Both the position numbers and the translations under genes were made by a program. Shown here in pieces: positions 7,668 to 15,182 of a DNA stretch of 29,124 nucleotides. The stretch lies in NCBI GenBank assembly GCA_036005125.1, contig DASYQV010000196.1, forward strand, positions 1 through 29,124, written 5' to 3'. The DNA is from DASYQV01 sp036005125. Its GTDB lineage: Bacteria; Acidobacteriota; Vicinamibacteria; Vicinamibacterales; UBA2999. Position 1 is the stretch's first letter; the number at the start of each line of letters is the position of its first letter. A model generated the notes under the pieces. That model worked only from the letters and a program-made list of their open reading frames with translations, ran no database searches and had not been told where the DNA came from.

Positions 7668-8249
7668 CTATCCCTCGGGTTGCACCAGCGATTCGTTTCG
7701 CTGCAGCGGACGCCGTAGATCCATGTGTCCGGCGAGCGTGTCCACCTCTTTTCCGTCAAGGAGGATCTGCACGCGCATGATCGCGGGCAGATTCGCCGTG
7801 ACGGCATTTACAATCGCGTACACGGTCAGCAGCTCGGCTGCCGACCCGCCGGGATGCATCGTCGATGCCTCGGGGCTGAGATCGACGTACGCTTCACCCC
7901 GATCGGTGACGTAGAACGCACGCAGCGTCGTGCCGGTCGGGATCGCCGACACAAGCGGCGCTGTCGCGGGCTCGAGCTGCGCCAACATGATCTGTTTGCC
8001 CTGCTCGACGGTCCCCTCGGCCAGGGGCACTTCTCGCCGAACGGGTACCAGATATCGGCCGTCCTCGGACGTATAAAACAGGGTCGCGGTGATATGGGGG
8101 ACCGTGCTCGGCTGTTGCGGCTCGGTTGCCGGCGCATGTGCTTCGGTCGCCGGACGCATCAGGAACTCGAGACCCCGCGTCAACGCCCAGGCGCCCGCCA
8201 CAACGACAACTACCGCCACGACCACCGCCGTCAGCCATCTGCGGGTCAT
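7668..8249 (-). CDS. GerMN domain-containing exported protein
   Basis: The 193-aa protein has an N-terminal hydrophobic helix (WLTAVVVAVVVVVAGAWAL), probably an uncleaved anchor or signal peptide. An Ala/Pro/Gln linker and one GerMN domain follow (about residues 52-180: ITATLFYTSEDGRYLVPVRREVP, then GTTLRAFYVTDRGEAYVDLSPE and LTVYAIVNAVTANLP). GerMN domains occur in the spore-germination protein GerM and in many envelope proteins of non-sporulating bacteria; they are thought to bind peptidoglycan or partner proteins. Its ATG overlaps the stop of the amidase gene as ATGA, which supports a cell-wall role together with the amidase. Confidence 0.9.
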   Translation of the reverse strand: MTRRWLTAVVVAVVVVVAGAWALTRGLEFLMRPATEAHAPATEPQQPSTVPHITATLFYTSEDGRYLVPVRREVPLAEGTVEQGKQIMLAQLEPATAPLVSAIPTGTTLRAFYVTDRGEAYVDLSPEASTMHPGGSAAELLTVYAIVNAVTANLPAIMRVQILLDGKEVDTLAGHMDLRRPLQRNESLVQPEG

Positions 8250-9748
8250 CGTCGGCCTTCGAGATACGTGCGGAAACGAAGAACCACTTCATAGAGCGCC
8301 TGGGTCAACGCCGTCTGGAATTCCACCGACGTGAGCTGCTTTTCCTGCGGGGCGCTGGTGAGATACCCCATTTCGACGAGGGCCGCCGGCATGTTCGCGC
8401 CGACGAGCACACGCTGGGGCGCCTGTTGAAGCGGCCGCGGTCCCATCGGGACGCGGGTGCGGAGCTCTTCCTCGAGCATCGAGGCGAGCACGGATGACTC
8501 CTCGATGTGTGCCGCCTGCGCCATGTCCCAGCGAATGACGTCGATAAGCCGTGTGCCCCCGCCAAGCACCGGAAGCGCCACCGAATCAGTTTGCGCAGAA
8601 CGGCGGGCCTCCTCGCCCTCGCGATCGAGGCCGAGCGCGAACACTTCGGCACCCGAGACCGTTGGTACGAGCGCCGCGTTCGCATGCAAGCTGATGAACA
8701 GATCGGCCTTGCTGTTGTTGGCCACTGCTGCGCGCTCATCGAGACGGACCCGCCGGTCCTCGTCGCGGCTCAGAATCACACGGATGCCGAGCCGGGTCTC
8801 GATCAGCGTGCGGGCGCGCCGGCCGACGTCGAGCGTCACCTGTTTTTCCAGGGTGCCGTTCGGACCCTTGACGCCACTGTCGTCGCCTCCGTGACCGGGG
8901 TCGATGACGATCGTCTGCAACACCGGCCGTGACGCGGCAAACGGTGGCAGCGGGTCCGTGGACAGGGGCGGCGGCGGAGGGGCTGAGACCGACTCGGGCG
9001 CGCCGGCCGCGGGCACGTCAATGGTCGCCCTCGTGCCGCCGTCGAATGAGCCGATCGTCGTCCGCGGCGTTCCGGCACCCCCGCGTAACTGCACGACGAG
9101 CGTTCCCGGCTGGTCTCCCGCGCGAATCTGTTCGACCAGTCCAGCGCCCGCGGTGGGCACCGTCGGATCGATCGCATCCGCGTCCACGCGAGCCATCAAT
9201 CGCGGCCCGTCCTGCGCCACCGTCACCGTCGCGGCTGGCGTCGCCTCAACCGTTACCCGTGTCGGCGGGCCCGGGCTTTCGATGCGCGCGACCACACGCG
9301 GGACCCGCAGATCCCCGACGATCAGCAGCCTCGACGCTCGTCGGAGTTCGATTTTCGAGTCGTATATCGGCGCCAGCGCGCGGCTCAGAAACTCGACCGG
9401 GACCAGCCAACGGCGGCCGGCATGGACGGCTGGCGCCGGCAGCGCCACCACTTGTCCGTTGACCGACGCCATCGGTTGGTCGGAGGACAGAACGATCGTG
9501 CGCCCCTTGTAACCGACAGTGACCCCTCCGGCCAGAGCATCCTCGCGCACCGATACCTGGAACAGATTCGCCACGTCATCAAGGGCGATGAGCTCCTGTC
9601 CACTGAGCATGGTGGTCGGCACGGGACGTCGCCCGTCCCGCGAGACGAGGACCAGCGGGGCCGGCGGCGGCGTCCCCTGTGCAAGGAGCAAGGCGCCGGT
9701 CACCAGCGCTGCAATGAATGCGAGGGGAAACGGCAGGCGTCGCAACAA
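8246..9748 (-). CDS. N-acetylmuramoyl-L-alanine amidase (AmiC-like)
   Basis: This zinc amidase cleaves the bond between N-acetylmuramic acid and the peptide of peptidoglycan, in the periplasm. Of its 500 aa, residues 1-24 are a signal peptide. Residues about 35-145 resemble the copper amine oxidase-like 'stalk' domain (RPVPTTMLSGQELIALDDVA and MASVNGQVVALPAPAVHAG). An AMIN-like beta region and a Pro-rich linker follow. The Amidase_3 domain starts at about 278: VIDPGHGGDD with H286, E301, SLHAN with H355 and the catalytic Glu in LVEMGYLTS (E459). The start is TTG: a stop lies a few codons upstream, no ATG or GTG is available in frame, and no clear ribosome-binding site is seen. It heads the operon with GerMN, rph and rdgB. 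Confidence 0.94.
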   Translation of the reverse strand: MLRRLPFPLAFIAALVTGALLLAQGTPPPAPLVLVSRDGRRPVPTTMLSGQELIALDDVANLFQVSVREDALAGGVTVGYKGRTIVLSSDQPMASVNGQVVALPAPAVHAGRRWLVPVEFLSRALAPIYDSKIELRRASRLLIVGDLRVPRVVARIESPGPPTRVTVEATPAATVTVAQDGPRLMARVDADAIDPTVPTAGAGLVEQIRAGDQPGTLVVQLRGGAGTPRTTIGSFDGGTRATIDVPAAGAPESVSAPPPPPLSTDPLPPFAASRPVLQTIVIDPGHGGDDSGVKGPNGTLEKQVTLDVGRRARTLIETRLGIRVILSRDEDRRVRLDERAAVANNSKADLFISLHANAALVPTVSGAEVFALGLDREGEEARRSAQTDSVALPVLGGGTRLIDVIRWDMAQAAHIEESSVLASMLEEELRTRVPMGPRPLQQAPQRVLVGANMPAALVEMGYLTSAPQEKQLTSVEFQTALTQALYEVVLRFRTYLEGRR

Positions 9749-9771
9749 CAGGTCTAATCATCGCACAACCA

Positions 9772-9853
9772 AACCAGCCAAGGGTTCTGCCAGTGATAGT
9801 GGGCTCAACCCTTGGCTGGTTGGCGCAGTATCTTCTGGCGCGCTTCGCGCGCC
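9772..9853. repeat. Composite palindromic element, copy B (inverted)
   Basis: Stem 3 is a perfect 15-bp inverted repeat, AACCAGCCAAGGGTT (9772-9786) with AACCCTTGGCTGGTT (9807-9821), with a 20-nt loop. Stem 2, GGCGCGC-TTC-GCGCGCC, is at 9837-9853. On the minus strand the order is stem 2, an AGAAGATACTG spacer and stem 3, as in the other copies. Stem 1 is missing. The element touches the stop codon of the DUF1328-like gene (the TAG read as CTAGGCGCGC, a string also found in copies C and D) and ends about 24 nt before the amidase start. It therefore sits where a terminator or 5' leader structure would be. Confidence 0.75.
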
Positions 9854-10029
9854 TAGTCCATGACTTTTCGGACCCCCGCGACCGCGATGATCAGGAACAC
9901 GATGAACAGCACGAGGAACAGCCCGGCGAGAAATTTGGCAATGGCGAACGATGCGCCGGCAATGCTTGTGAAGCCAAGGAGTGCGGCCACGAGACCTATG
10001 ACAAGGAACGTGAGCGCGAGATGCAGCAT
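9853..10029 (-). CDS. DUF1328 (UPF0391) small membrane protein, 58 aa
   Basis: This short gene was read directly on the minus strand: ATG at 10029 with GGAGG about 5 nt upstream and TAG at 9853. The product opens MLHLALTFLVIGLVAALLGF and continues TSIAGASFAIAKFLAGLFLVLF, then IVFLIIAVAGVRKVMD. The two helices separated by G-F-x-x-I-A-G-x-S/A and the conserved length (50-60 aa) are diagnostic of the YtjA/DUF1328 family of inner-membrane proteins, which are linked to stress but have no known biochemical role. The gene is upstream of, and in the same direction as, the amidase operon, with palindromic element B between. Confidence 0.88.
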   Translation of the reverse strand: MLHLALTFLVIGLVAALLGFTSIAGASFAIAKFLAGLFLVLFIVFLIIAVAGVRKVMD

Positions 10030-10068
10030 GTGTCCTCCCCGGTCCGGTCCGGACCGACCGCACGACGG

Positions 10069-10201
10069 AACCAGTCGGCTCTGCCCTTGATACCCCGGCA
10101 GAGCCCTTGACCGGTTCGATCAGCCTCTTTGGCGCGCTTCCGCGCCTAGCCCGTCATGCGGTCTACACGAGTCAAGATTCACGTTGGGGCCGCATAACGG
10201 G
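10069..10201. repeat. Composite palindromic element, copy D (inverted)
   Basis: On the plus strand: stem 3 arms AACCAGTCGGCTCTGCC (from 10069) and GGCAGAGCC (10097-10105) with CCGGTT to 10116; stem 2 GGCGCG-CTTC-CGCGCC (10131-10146); then stem 1, CCCGTCATGCGG (10150-10161) with CCGCATAACGGG (10190-10201), one mismatch. The stem 1 loop, ACACGAGTCAAGATTC, matches the reverse of the TTTTGTACTCGTTGT part of copy A. This is a three-stem copy in the 327-nt gap between the DUF1328 gene (leftward) and the gene at 10357 (rightward). The rest of the gap, 10202-10356, should contain the promoter of the rightward gene; I see no clear box. Confidence 0.75.
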
Positions 10202-10356
10202 CTCGCACCGAGCCCATCCTGAGGCTCCGTTCTGCAGCGATCTCGTGCCAGATCCGTGCCTGTCTTGTGTAACATGACGGTGCGCGGGCAGTACGTTCCG
10301 GTTCGTGTGTGCCAGACCGCGCTGGGATCTCGTGACTCGAGCGTACGGGGCATCTA

Positions 10357-10683
10357 ATGGGTGATTCGGCAGTTCCCCGGCCGTTGACCGGTTGGCAGCG
10401 AACACATGTGCTCGCGGCGGCGGAGTACATGCGCGAAATCCTGCTTCGAACGCCGGGGGATGCGAAGGCGCGCGCGGTCTACGATGGGTTGCTCGACTTG
10501 CTGGAGCCCACGCGACGTGGCGCGCGGGAAGGGTCTGACAGCTCGGGCGGGCCCGCCGCGTTCGAGCTGCGTGCGGACAAAGACCGCCGGTCGGGAACCG
10601 ATCGGCGCCGCGCGAACGCCGGGCCGCCCGCCGGGGTCGAGCGGCGTCGGCGGGAGCGCCGCGTCGCAGACCGTCGTCGATGA
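10357..10683 (+). CDS. Hypothetical protein with Arg-rich tail
   Basis: The 108-aa product is not recognised as a named family. The first half is predicted helical (WQRTHVLAAAEYMREILLRT, then PGDAKARAVYDGLLDLLEP). The second half is very Arg-rich, with two RR-x-G-x-D/E-RRR-like motifs (DRRSGTDRRR and GVERRRRERR). Such a tail suggests nucleic-acid or acidic-surface binding; this is inference. Base composition and third-position GC are like those of its neighbours. The start at ATG 10357 has only a weak ribosome-binding site. It is convergent with the histone-like gene and separated from it by an inverted repeat. Confidence 0.6.
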   Translation: MGDSAVPRPLTGWQRTHVLAAAEYMREILLRTPGDAKARAVYDGLLDLLEPTRRGAREGSDSSGGPAAFELRADKDRRSGTDRRRANAGPPAGVERRRRERRVADRRR

Positions 10684-10763
10684 ACAGGACGAGCCGAGGC
10701 TCTTCCCTTTGATGGCCAAGCCAGGCGGCCCCTGGCTGCGGTATTCAACCAGGCCCACCTCAG

Positions 10764-10827
10764 ACATCCCCTAAGGCCGATATCGTCTCGAATGAAGCCC
10801 GTTTCCCCGAAAGGCCTTAGGAGATGT
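10764..10827. terminator. 15-bp inverted repeat between convergent genes
   Basis: ACATCCCCTAAGGCC (10764-10778) pairs with GGCCTTAGGAGATGT (10813-10827) with one mismatch and a 34-nt loop. It lies between the gene ending at 10683 and the histone-like gene ending at 10881, so a shared terminator is possible, although no T-run follows. The stretch just before it (10693-10755) contains GGCTCTTCCCTTTGATGG and CCCCTGGCTG, which resemble a decayed stem 3 of the composite palindromic element. Confidence 0.4.
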
Positions 10828-10880
10828 CCAAGGCCCCGCCGAGCGGGGCCACAGAAATGAGGCGGAGCGTCGCTCGGAGC

Positions 10881-11441
10881 TCACAACTCGTGGGTTTCGT
10901 CCTCTTCCTCTTCCATCGGGCCGCCGCCGGTCCCATGCTCCCCGGCCCCGGTGCCCCATTCTTCGGTCATCACATCAGGGGCCGTGCGCGGTGCACGGCT
11001 CGTCGCTCGCCCGCCGCCTGCTGGCGCCGCGCTGGCACCCGCTCCAGCAGTCTTGCTGGCACCGGCTGCGCTCTTACGGGCGCCGCTGGTCTTCCGGCTC
11101 GAGGTCGTGCGCTTCCGGGCTGCGGTCTTGCCCGACCCGGCCGCGCGGGATGTTTTCTTGCGAGAGCCGGCCGCTGCACGGCGTGCGCTCTTTCGGGCGG
11201 TGCTCTTTCGGGCGGTGCTCTTGCGGGCGGTTTTCTTTGCGGCGCCTCGGGCGCTGCTCTTGCGGCCACCCTTTCGCGCCGCACCCCGGCCACCGCGCGA
11301 GCTGTCCGCGGCCTCCGAGGGATCCGTGTTCGCCGTCTGCGCCGTCGTCTCGTCCGTCCGTTCGCTGCGGCTCCGATCAGACTTCTTGATCGGCTCCTTC
11401 TGCCGTGCGCTCTTGCTACCTGTATCCACGCCACGTGGCAT
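10881..11441 (-). CDS. Histone H1-like Lys/Ala/Arg-rich protein with acidic tail
   Basis: The 186-aa product is low-complexity and strongly basic. A polar N-terminus (GSKSARQKEPIKKSDRS) is followed by about 90 residues of AKKTARKSTARKS-type repeats, including two tandem ARKST units. The end is abruptly acidic: EEWGTGAGEHGTG, then MEEEEDETHEL. The basic part resembles bacterial H1-like (Hc1/AlgP type) nucleoid proteins that bind DNA through Lys/Ala repeats. The acidic tail is unusual for these. The ATG at 11441 follows AGGAG; a longer frame to 11528 lacks such a site. It is divergent from the TetR gene, with 256 nt between them. The function as a nucleoid protein is inferred from composition. 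Confidence 0.75.
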   Translation of the reverse strand: MPRGVDTGSKSARQKEPIKKSDRSRSERTDETTAQTANTDPSEAADSSRGGRGAARKGGRKSSARGAAKKTARKSTARKSTARKSARRAAAGSRKKTSRAAGSGKTAARKRTTSSRKTSGARKSAAGASKTAGAGASAAPAGGGRATSRAPRTAPDVMTEEWGTGAGEHGTGGGPMEEEEDETHEL

Positions 11442-11697
11442 ACGCTTCTCCTTCCGCGAGCACTTCGCTCGCAGTCGCGGCGTGAGTCTAGCAAATTCGC
11501 TGCCCGTTGTACGATCAAGTTCGCGCATATCCGCGTATCGATTTCCGTCGTGCGCGATGTCGACGCGCAGTAACGGCGATGATCGACGCGCAGAGTCATC
11601 GCAATCACCGGAGGCCTTCGAAGCGGCAGGCGGCGGGCCGACCCAATCTAGACGTTGTCAAGATGCGCGCGGCGCCCGTATGAGGTAAGGTCCCGAC

Positions 11698-12384
11698 GTG
11701 CAGCGACACCGGACTTCGCGGGGGATGCGGCGCGGTCGCGCTCATCGTACCGCCGGTGCCGCCGGCCGGTCCGCGCGGCGGCGCGACTACCACCACGGCG
11801 ACCTCCGCGTGACGCTGCTCGACACCGTCGGGCGCATCATTCGCGAGCGCGGCATCGCGTTCGTCTCGATCCGGGAGGTGGCGCGGCGCGCGTCGGTGTC
11901 GCACGCCGCGCCGGCTCATCACTTCCGCAACAAGTCGGGGCTGCTCACGGCATTTGCAGCGCAGGGCTACGACCGCCTTGCCGAGGCCATGGGCGACGCG
12001 GTCGCGAGCGCGCATGCGACGACACCGCCGGATGTGCTCGAGGCGATGGGACGTGCGTACGTGCGCTTCGCATTGGACAACCGGGAGCACTTCGGGATCA
12101 TGTTCCGCGCGGAGCTGCTCGATTCGCACGACGAGCTGTATGTGCGTGCAACCGGTCGCGCGTTTGCAGCGGTTCGCGACACGATGGCGCGCGCGGCGTC
12201 GGATGGGTATCTCAACGGCGCCGACCCGATGGTGACGGTGGCCTCGGCCTGGTCACTCGTCCACGGCCTTGCTGCGCTCTGGCTGAGCGGCCAGATGCAG
12301 GACCGCACGGGGTCTTCCGATGCGGACGCATTCGCGGCGGCCGTCACCGCGTTCTTCGTTGAGAAGGTGATGCGCCAGCGGTGA
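11698..12384 (+). CDS. TetR/AcrR family transcriptional regulator
   Basis: The 228-aa protein starts with a basic arm and the typical YHHGDLRVTLLDTV segment. The helix-turn-helix follows: FVSIREVARRASVSHAAPAHHF, then RNKSGLLTAF (about residues 55-90). The C-terminal half (VLEAMGRAYVRFALDNREHFGIMFRAEL...) matches the WHG-type ligand domain found in TetR proteins with this 'YHHG' start. It probably represses a nearby or its own promoter, but the target is not visible; the divergent neighbour is the histone-like gene. The start is GTG at 11698; an ATG nine codons in (11725) is an alternative. The stop overlaps the next reading frame as GTGA. Confidence 0.92.
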   Translation: MQRHRTSRGMRRGRAHRTAGAAGRSARRRDYHHGDLRVTLLDTVGRIIRERGIAFVSIREVARRASVSHAAPAHHFRNKSGLLTAFAAQGYDRLAEAMGDAVASAHATTPPDVLEAMGRAYVRFALDNREHFGIMFRAELLDSHDELYVRATGRAFAAVRDTMARAASDGYLNGADPMVTVASAWSLVHGLAALWLSGQMQDRTGSSDADAFAAAVTAFFVEKVMRQR

Positions 12385-12608
12385 GACCACCATTGAGGCG
12401 TGAGCCGCGCAGACCGCCTCCGGAGCACGTGAGCGTGCCGCCGAGGGAGCGTCCGATGGGCAGGCCGCCGAACCCCCGCAAGCCGAGGCTCGTTCGCGAC
12501 GTGCACGGGGGAGGGTTCATGGACCTCTTCGACATTTTTCCGGACCTGCCGCGGCCGCGCCGGCCCGCACCACGCGTTCCGCTGAGCCGGCGGCGGCGTC
12601 ACCCATAG
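12381..12608 (+). CDS. Possible small Pro/Arg-rich protein
   Basis: A 75-aa reading frame begins at a GTG that overlaps the TetR stop by four bases (GTGA), a layout typical of coupled genes. The product is dominated by Pro and Arg, with PMGRPPNPRKPRLVRDVHGG and a short hydrophobic core, FMDLFDIFPDL, before another Arg/Pro run. No family is recognised. High-GC DNA easily gives such frames by chance, so the overlap is the main support. If it is not coding, the interval 12385-12754 is simply the E1 upstream region. Confidence 0.3.
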   Translation: MRPPLRREPRRPPPEHVSVPPRERPMGRPPNPRKPRLVRDVHGGGFMDLFDIFPDLPRPRRPAPRVPLSRRRRHP

Positions 12609-12700
12609 CGCGCACGTCGCGCGTCATCGATTCGTGATGTGCGGAACGCAATGCCGGTGTCACCGGATCCATCGTCGGGGAAGACGAGTCAGGAGCTTTC

Positions 12701-12709
12701 TGGTAGCAT
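12701..12709 (+). promoter_or_regulatory. Possible extended -10 box for the E1-E2 genes
   Basis: TGGTAGCAT fits the extended -10 form TG-n-TAnnAT and lies 46 nt before the chosen E1 start. No convincing -35 hexamer is found 16-18 nt upstream, which is tolerable for extended -10 promoters. Evidence is limited to this match. Confidence 0.3.
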
Positions 12710-12754
12710 CCGTTCGGCTTGTGCCCGGCGCACGCCGGGCCGATCCGAGGCAGT

Positions 12755-15118
12755 ATGGACAGAGGCTCCGTTTTTTCCGTCGTGGGCGGCAGATCCGACG
12801 TCGCGGGACGGATTGCCTGCCTGAAGGCGCTGGAGGAGAAGGTTCTCTGGCTTGCCGTCTGGATGATTCACCACGCCAATCACGTGCGTCAGAAGCGCGA
12901 TGGCCTGAAAGTGGGTGGCCACCAGGCCTCCTCCGCATCGGTCGTCACGCTGATGACGGCGCTGTATTTCGATGTCCTCACGCCCGACGACCGTGTCGCG
13001 GTGAAGCCGCATGCCAGCCCCGTCTATCACGCCATTCAATATCTACTGGGGCGGCAGTCGCGCGAGAAGCTCGAAAAGTTCCGCGCGTTCGGCGGCGCGC
13101 AGTCCTATCCATCCCGCACCAAGGACAGCGACGACGTGGACTTCTCCACGGGATCGGTGGGCCTGGGCGTGGCCATCACCAGTTTTGCGGCTCTGGTTCA
13201 GGACTACCTTCGCCTGAAGGGGCTGGTCGACACCCGGGCTCCTCGCGGCCGCATGATCGCGCTCGCGGGCGATGCGGAGTTCGATGAAGGCAACATCTTC
13301 GAGGCGCTCTTCGAGGGATGGAAGCACGACATCGCCAACGTCTGGTGGATCATCGACTACAACCGGCAGAGTCTCGATGCCGTCTGCGCCGACCGCTTGT
13401 ACCGCCGGTACGACTCGGTTTTCCGTGACATGGGCTGGAACGTCGTCACACTCAAGTACGGCACCCTGCTCGAGCGCGTCTTCGCGCGGCGGGGCGGCGA
13501 CGCGCTTCGTGACTGGATCGACGACTGCTCCAACTCGCTGTATTCGGCGCTGACCTACCAGGGCGGCTCGGCCTGGCGGCGGCACCTGCTCGCCGATCTG
13601 GGCGATACCTCCGGCATCCGGGAGATTCTGGACGAGCATGACGATGACGCGCTGCAACGCCTGATGACGAACCTGGGCGGACACGACCTCGAGACGGTGC
13701 TCGATGCGTTACACGGCGTGACCGACGATCGTCCGATGTGTTTCATTGCCTACACCATCAAGGGCTACGGTCTTCCGTTTGCCGGGCACAAGGACAACCA
13801 CGCCGGACTGATGACACCCGAGCAGACGAGCCTGCTGAAGTCGAGGATGCACATACGGGACGGCGAGGAGTGGGAGCCGTTTGCGGGCCTCGACATGCTG
13901 GCCGATGACCTCCGGTCGTTCATCGCGTCGGTGCCCTTTGCCCAGCCGGCGGAGCGGCGACACGACGCGCCGCACGTCGCCGTGCCGGCGCGTCTCGAGC
14001 CGCCGGCAGGGGGACGCACGTCCACGCAGGAAGGGTTCGGCCGGTTGCTGGCGAGCATCGCGCGCCAGCATCCCGACCTCGCCGACCATATCGTCACGAC
14101 CTCTCCGGACGTGACGGTATCGACCAACCTGGGCCCATGGGTGAACCGCCGCGGCCTCTTCGCGCGCCGCGAGCACGACGAGCTTCCCACGAACGTGCGT
14201 GTCTCGTCGCCGCAGAGCTGGACGATGTCGCCGCGCGGCCAGCACATCGAGCTCGGCATCGCGGAGAACAATCTCTTCCTGCTCCTCGCGGCGCTCGGCC
14301 TGGCCGGCCCATTGTTCGGGGCGCGGCTGCTGCCGATCGGCACCGTCTACGATCCATTTATCAGCCGCGGTCTCGATGCGCTGAACTACGCCTGCTACCA
14401 GGACGCACGTTTCGTTCTGGTGGCTACGCCGGCCGGCGTCACGCTCGCCCCGGAGGGCGGCGCGCATCAATCGGTGGTGACGCCTCTCATCGGCATCGGT
14501 CAACCGGGTTTGACGGCATTCGAGCCAGCATTCGTCGACGAGCTGACCGAGATGCTGCGCTGGAGCTTCGAACATCTCCAGGACGTGAACGGCGGCTCTG
14601 TCTATCTTCGACTCTCGACGCGGCCGCTCGATCAGATCCCGCGCGAGCTCACGTCCACGCTCGCGCAGCACATTGTCGCTGGCGGCTACTGGTTGAGGGC
14701 GCCCGAGGACGGCGCCGAGCTCGCGATCGCGTGCTGCGGGCCGGTCGTGGCCGATGCAATCGAAGCGCATCGCCAGATTACCGACGACGTGCCCGGTGCA
14801 GGCTTGCTCGTCGTGACCTCGCCGGATCTCCTGCACCGCGGATGGAGAGCCGCCCAGAAGGCGGAGACACCGGGCTCATCGCATGTCGAACGATTGCTGG
14901 AGCCGCTCGCCGATACGGCGGGTCTGATCACCGTGCTCGATGGCCATCCAGCCACGTTGTCGTGGCTTGGTGCAGTGCGACGACACCGGGTCGTCGCGCT
15001 CGGCGTCGACCGGTTCGGCCAGTCAGGCGACATCGTTGACTTGTACCGGGCGTATGGCATCGACGCGGATGCGATCGTCGACGCGGCCGCAAAGCTATTC
15101 GTGATTCATGATTCATGA
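12755..15118 (+). CDS. Homodimeric-type 2-oxoacid (pyruvate) dehydrogenase E1, AceE-like
   Basis: This thiamine-diphosphate enzyme is predicted to decarboxylate a 2-oxoacid, probably pyruvate, and pass the acyl group to the lipoyl E2 encoded next. Its 787 aa combine the transketolase N-domain (GGHQASSASVVTLMTALYF, then KPHASPVYHAIQYLLG), a ThDP-Mg motif GDAEFDEG...DYNRQSLD (residues 172-207) and the pyrimidine domain with IELGIAENN. The C-terminal domain contains the segment GVTLAPEGGAHQSVVTPLIG. AceE is about 890 aa, so this is a shorter relative. The motif has GDA where GDG is usual. The ATG at 12755 follows GAGG; an upstream ATG at 12719 is weaker. The last residues (VIHDS) are encoded by the ATTCATG repeat that follows. 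Pyruvate as substrate is not proven. Confidence 0.85.
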   Translation: MDRGSVFSVVGGRSDVAGRIACLKALEEKVLWLAVWMIHHANHVRQKRDGLKVGGHQASSASVVTLMTALYFDVLTPDDRVAVKPHASPVYHAIQYLLGRQSREKLEKFRAFGGAQSYPSRTKDSDDVDFSTGSVGLGVAITSFAALVQDYLRLKGLVDTRAPRGRMIALAGDAEFDEGNIFEALFEGWKHDIANVWWIIDYNRQSLDAVCADRLYRRYDSVFRDMGWNVVTLKYGTLLERVFARRGGDALRDWIDDCSNSLYSALTYQGGSAWRRHLLADLGDTSGIREILDEHDDDALQRLMTNLGGHDLETVLDALHGVTDDRPMCFIAYTIKGYGLPFAGHKDNHAGLMTPEQTSLLKSRMHIRDGEEWEPFAGLDMLADDLRSFIASVPFAQPAERRHDAPHVAVPARLEPPAGGRTSTQEGFGRLLASIARQHPDLADHIVTTSPDVTVSTNLGPWVNRRGLFARREHDELPTNVRVSSPQSWTMSPRGQHIELGIAENNLFLLLAALGLAGPLFGARLLPIGTVYDPFISRGLDALNYACYQDARFVLVATPAGVTLAPEGGAHQSVVTPLIGIGQPGLTAFEPAFVDELTEMLRWSFEHLQDVNGGSVYLRLSTRPLDQIPRELTSTLAQHIVAGGYWLRAPEDGAELAIACCGPVVADAIEAHRQITDDVPGAGLLVVTSPDLLHRGWRAAQKAETPGSSHVERLLEPLADTAGLITVLDGHPATLSWLGAVRRHRVVALGVDRFGQSGDIVDLYRAYGIDADAIVDAAAKLFVIHDS

Positions 15119-15172
15119 TTCGTGATTCATCTCGCGATTCAAATCACAAATCGCGAATCACGAATCACGAAT
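15098..15172. repeat. ATTC(A/G)TG heptamer repeat forming a hairpin
   Basis: Several copies of the heptamer ATTCATG or ATTCGTG run into an inverted set (GAATCAC/CGAATCA). The block 15118-15140 can pair imperfectly with 15148-15172. It overlaps the E1 stop codon and ends one base before the AGGAG of the E2 gene, so it forms the whole spacer between the two genes. It could affect E2 translation or protect the upstream mRNA. A related heptamer hairpin lies at 25005-25069. Confidence 0.75.
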
Positions 15173-15182
15173 AGGAGTGAAA

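Noticed and set aside
13709..14836. Minus-strand 375-aa frame opposite E1
   Set aside because: Antisense shadow of the E1 coding sequence in GC-rich DNA; no recognisable domain.
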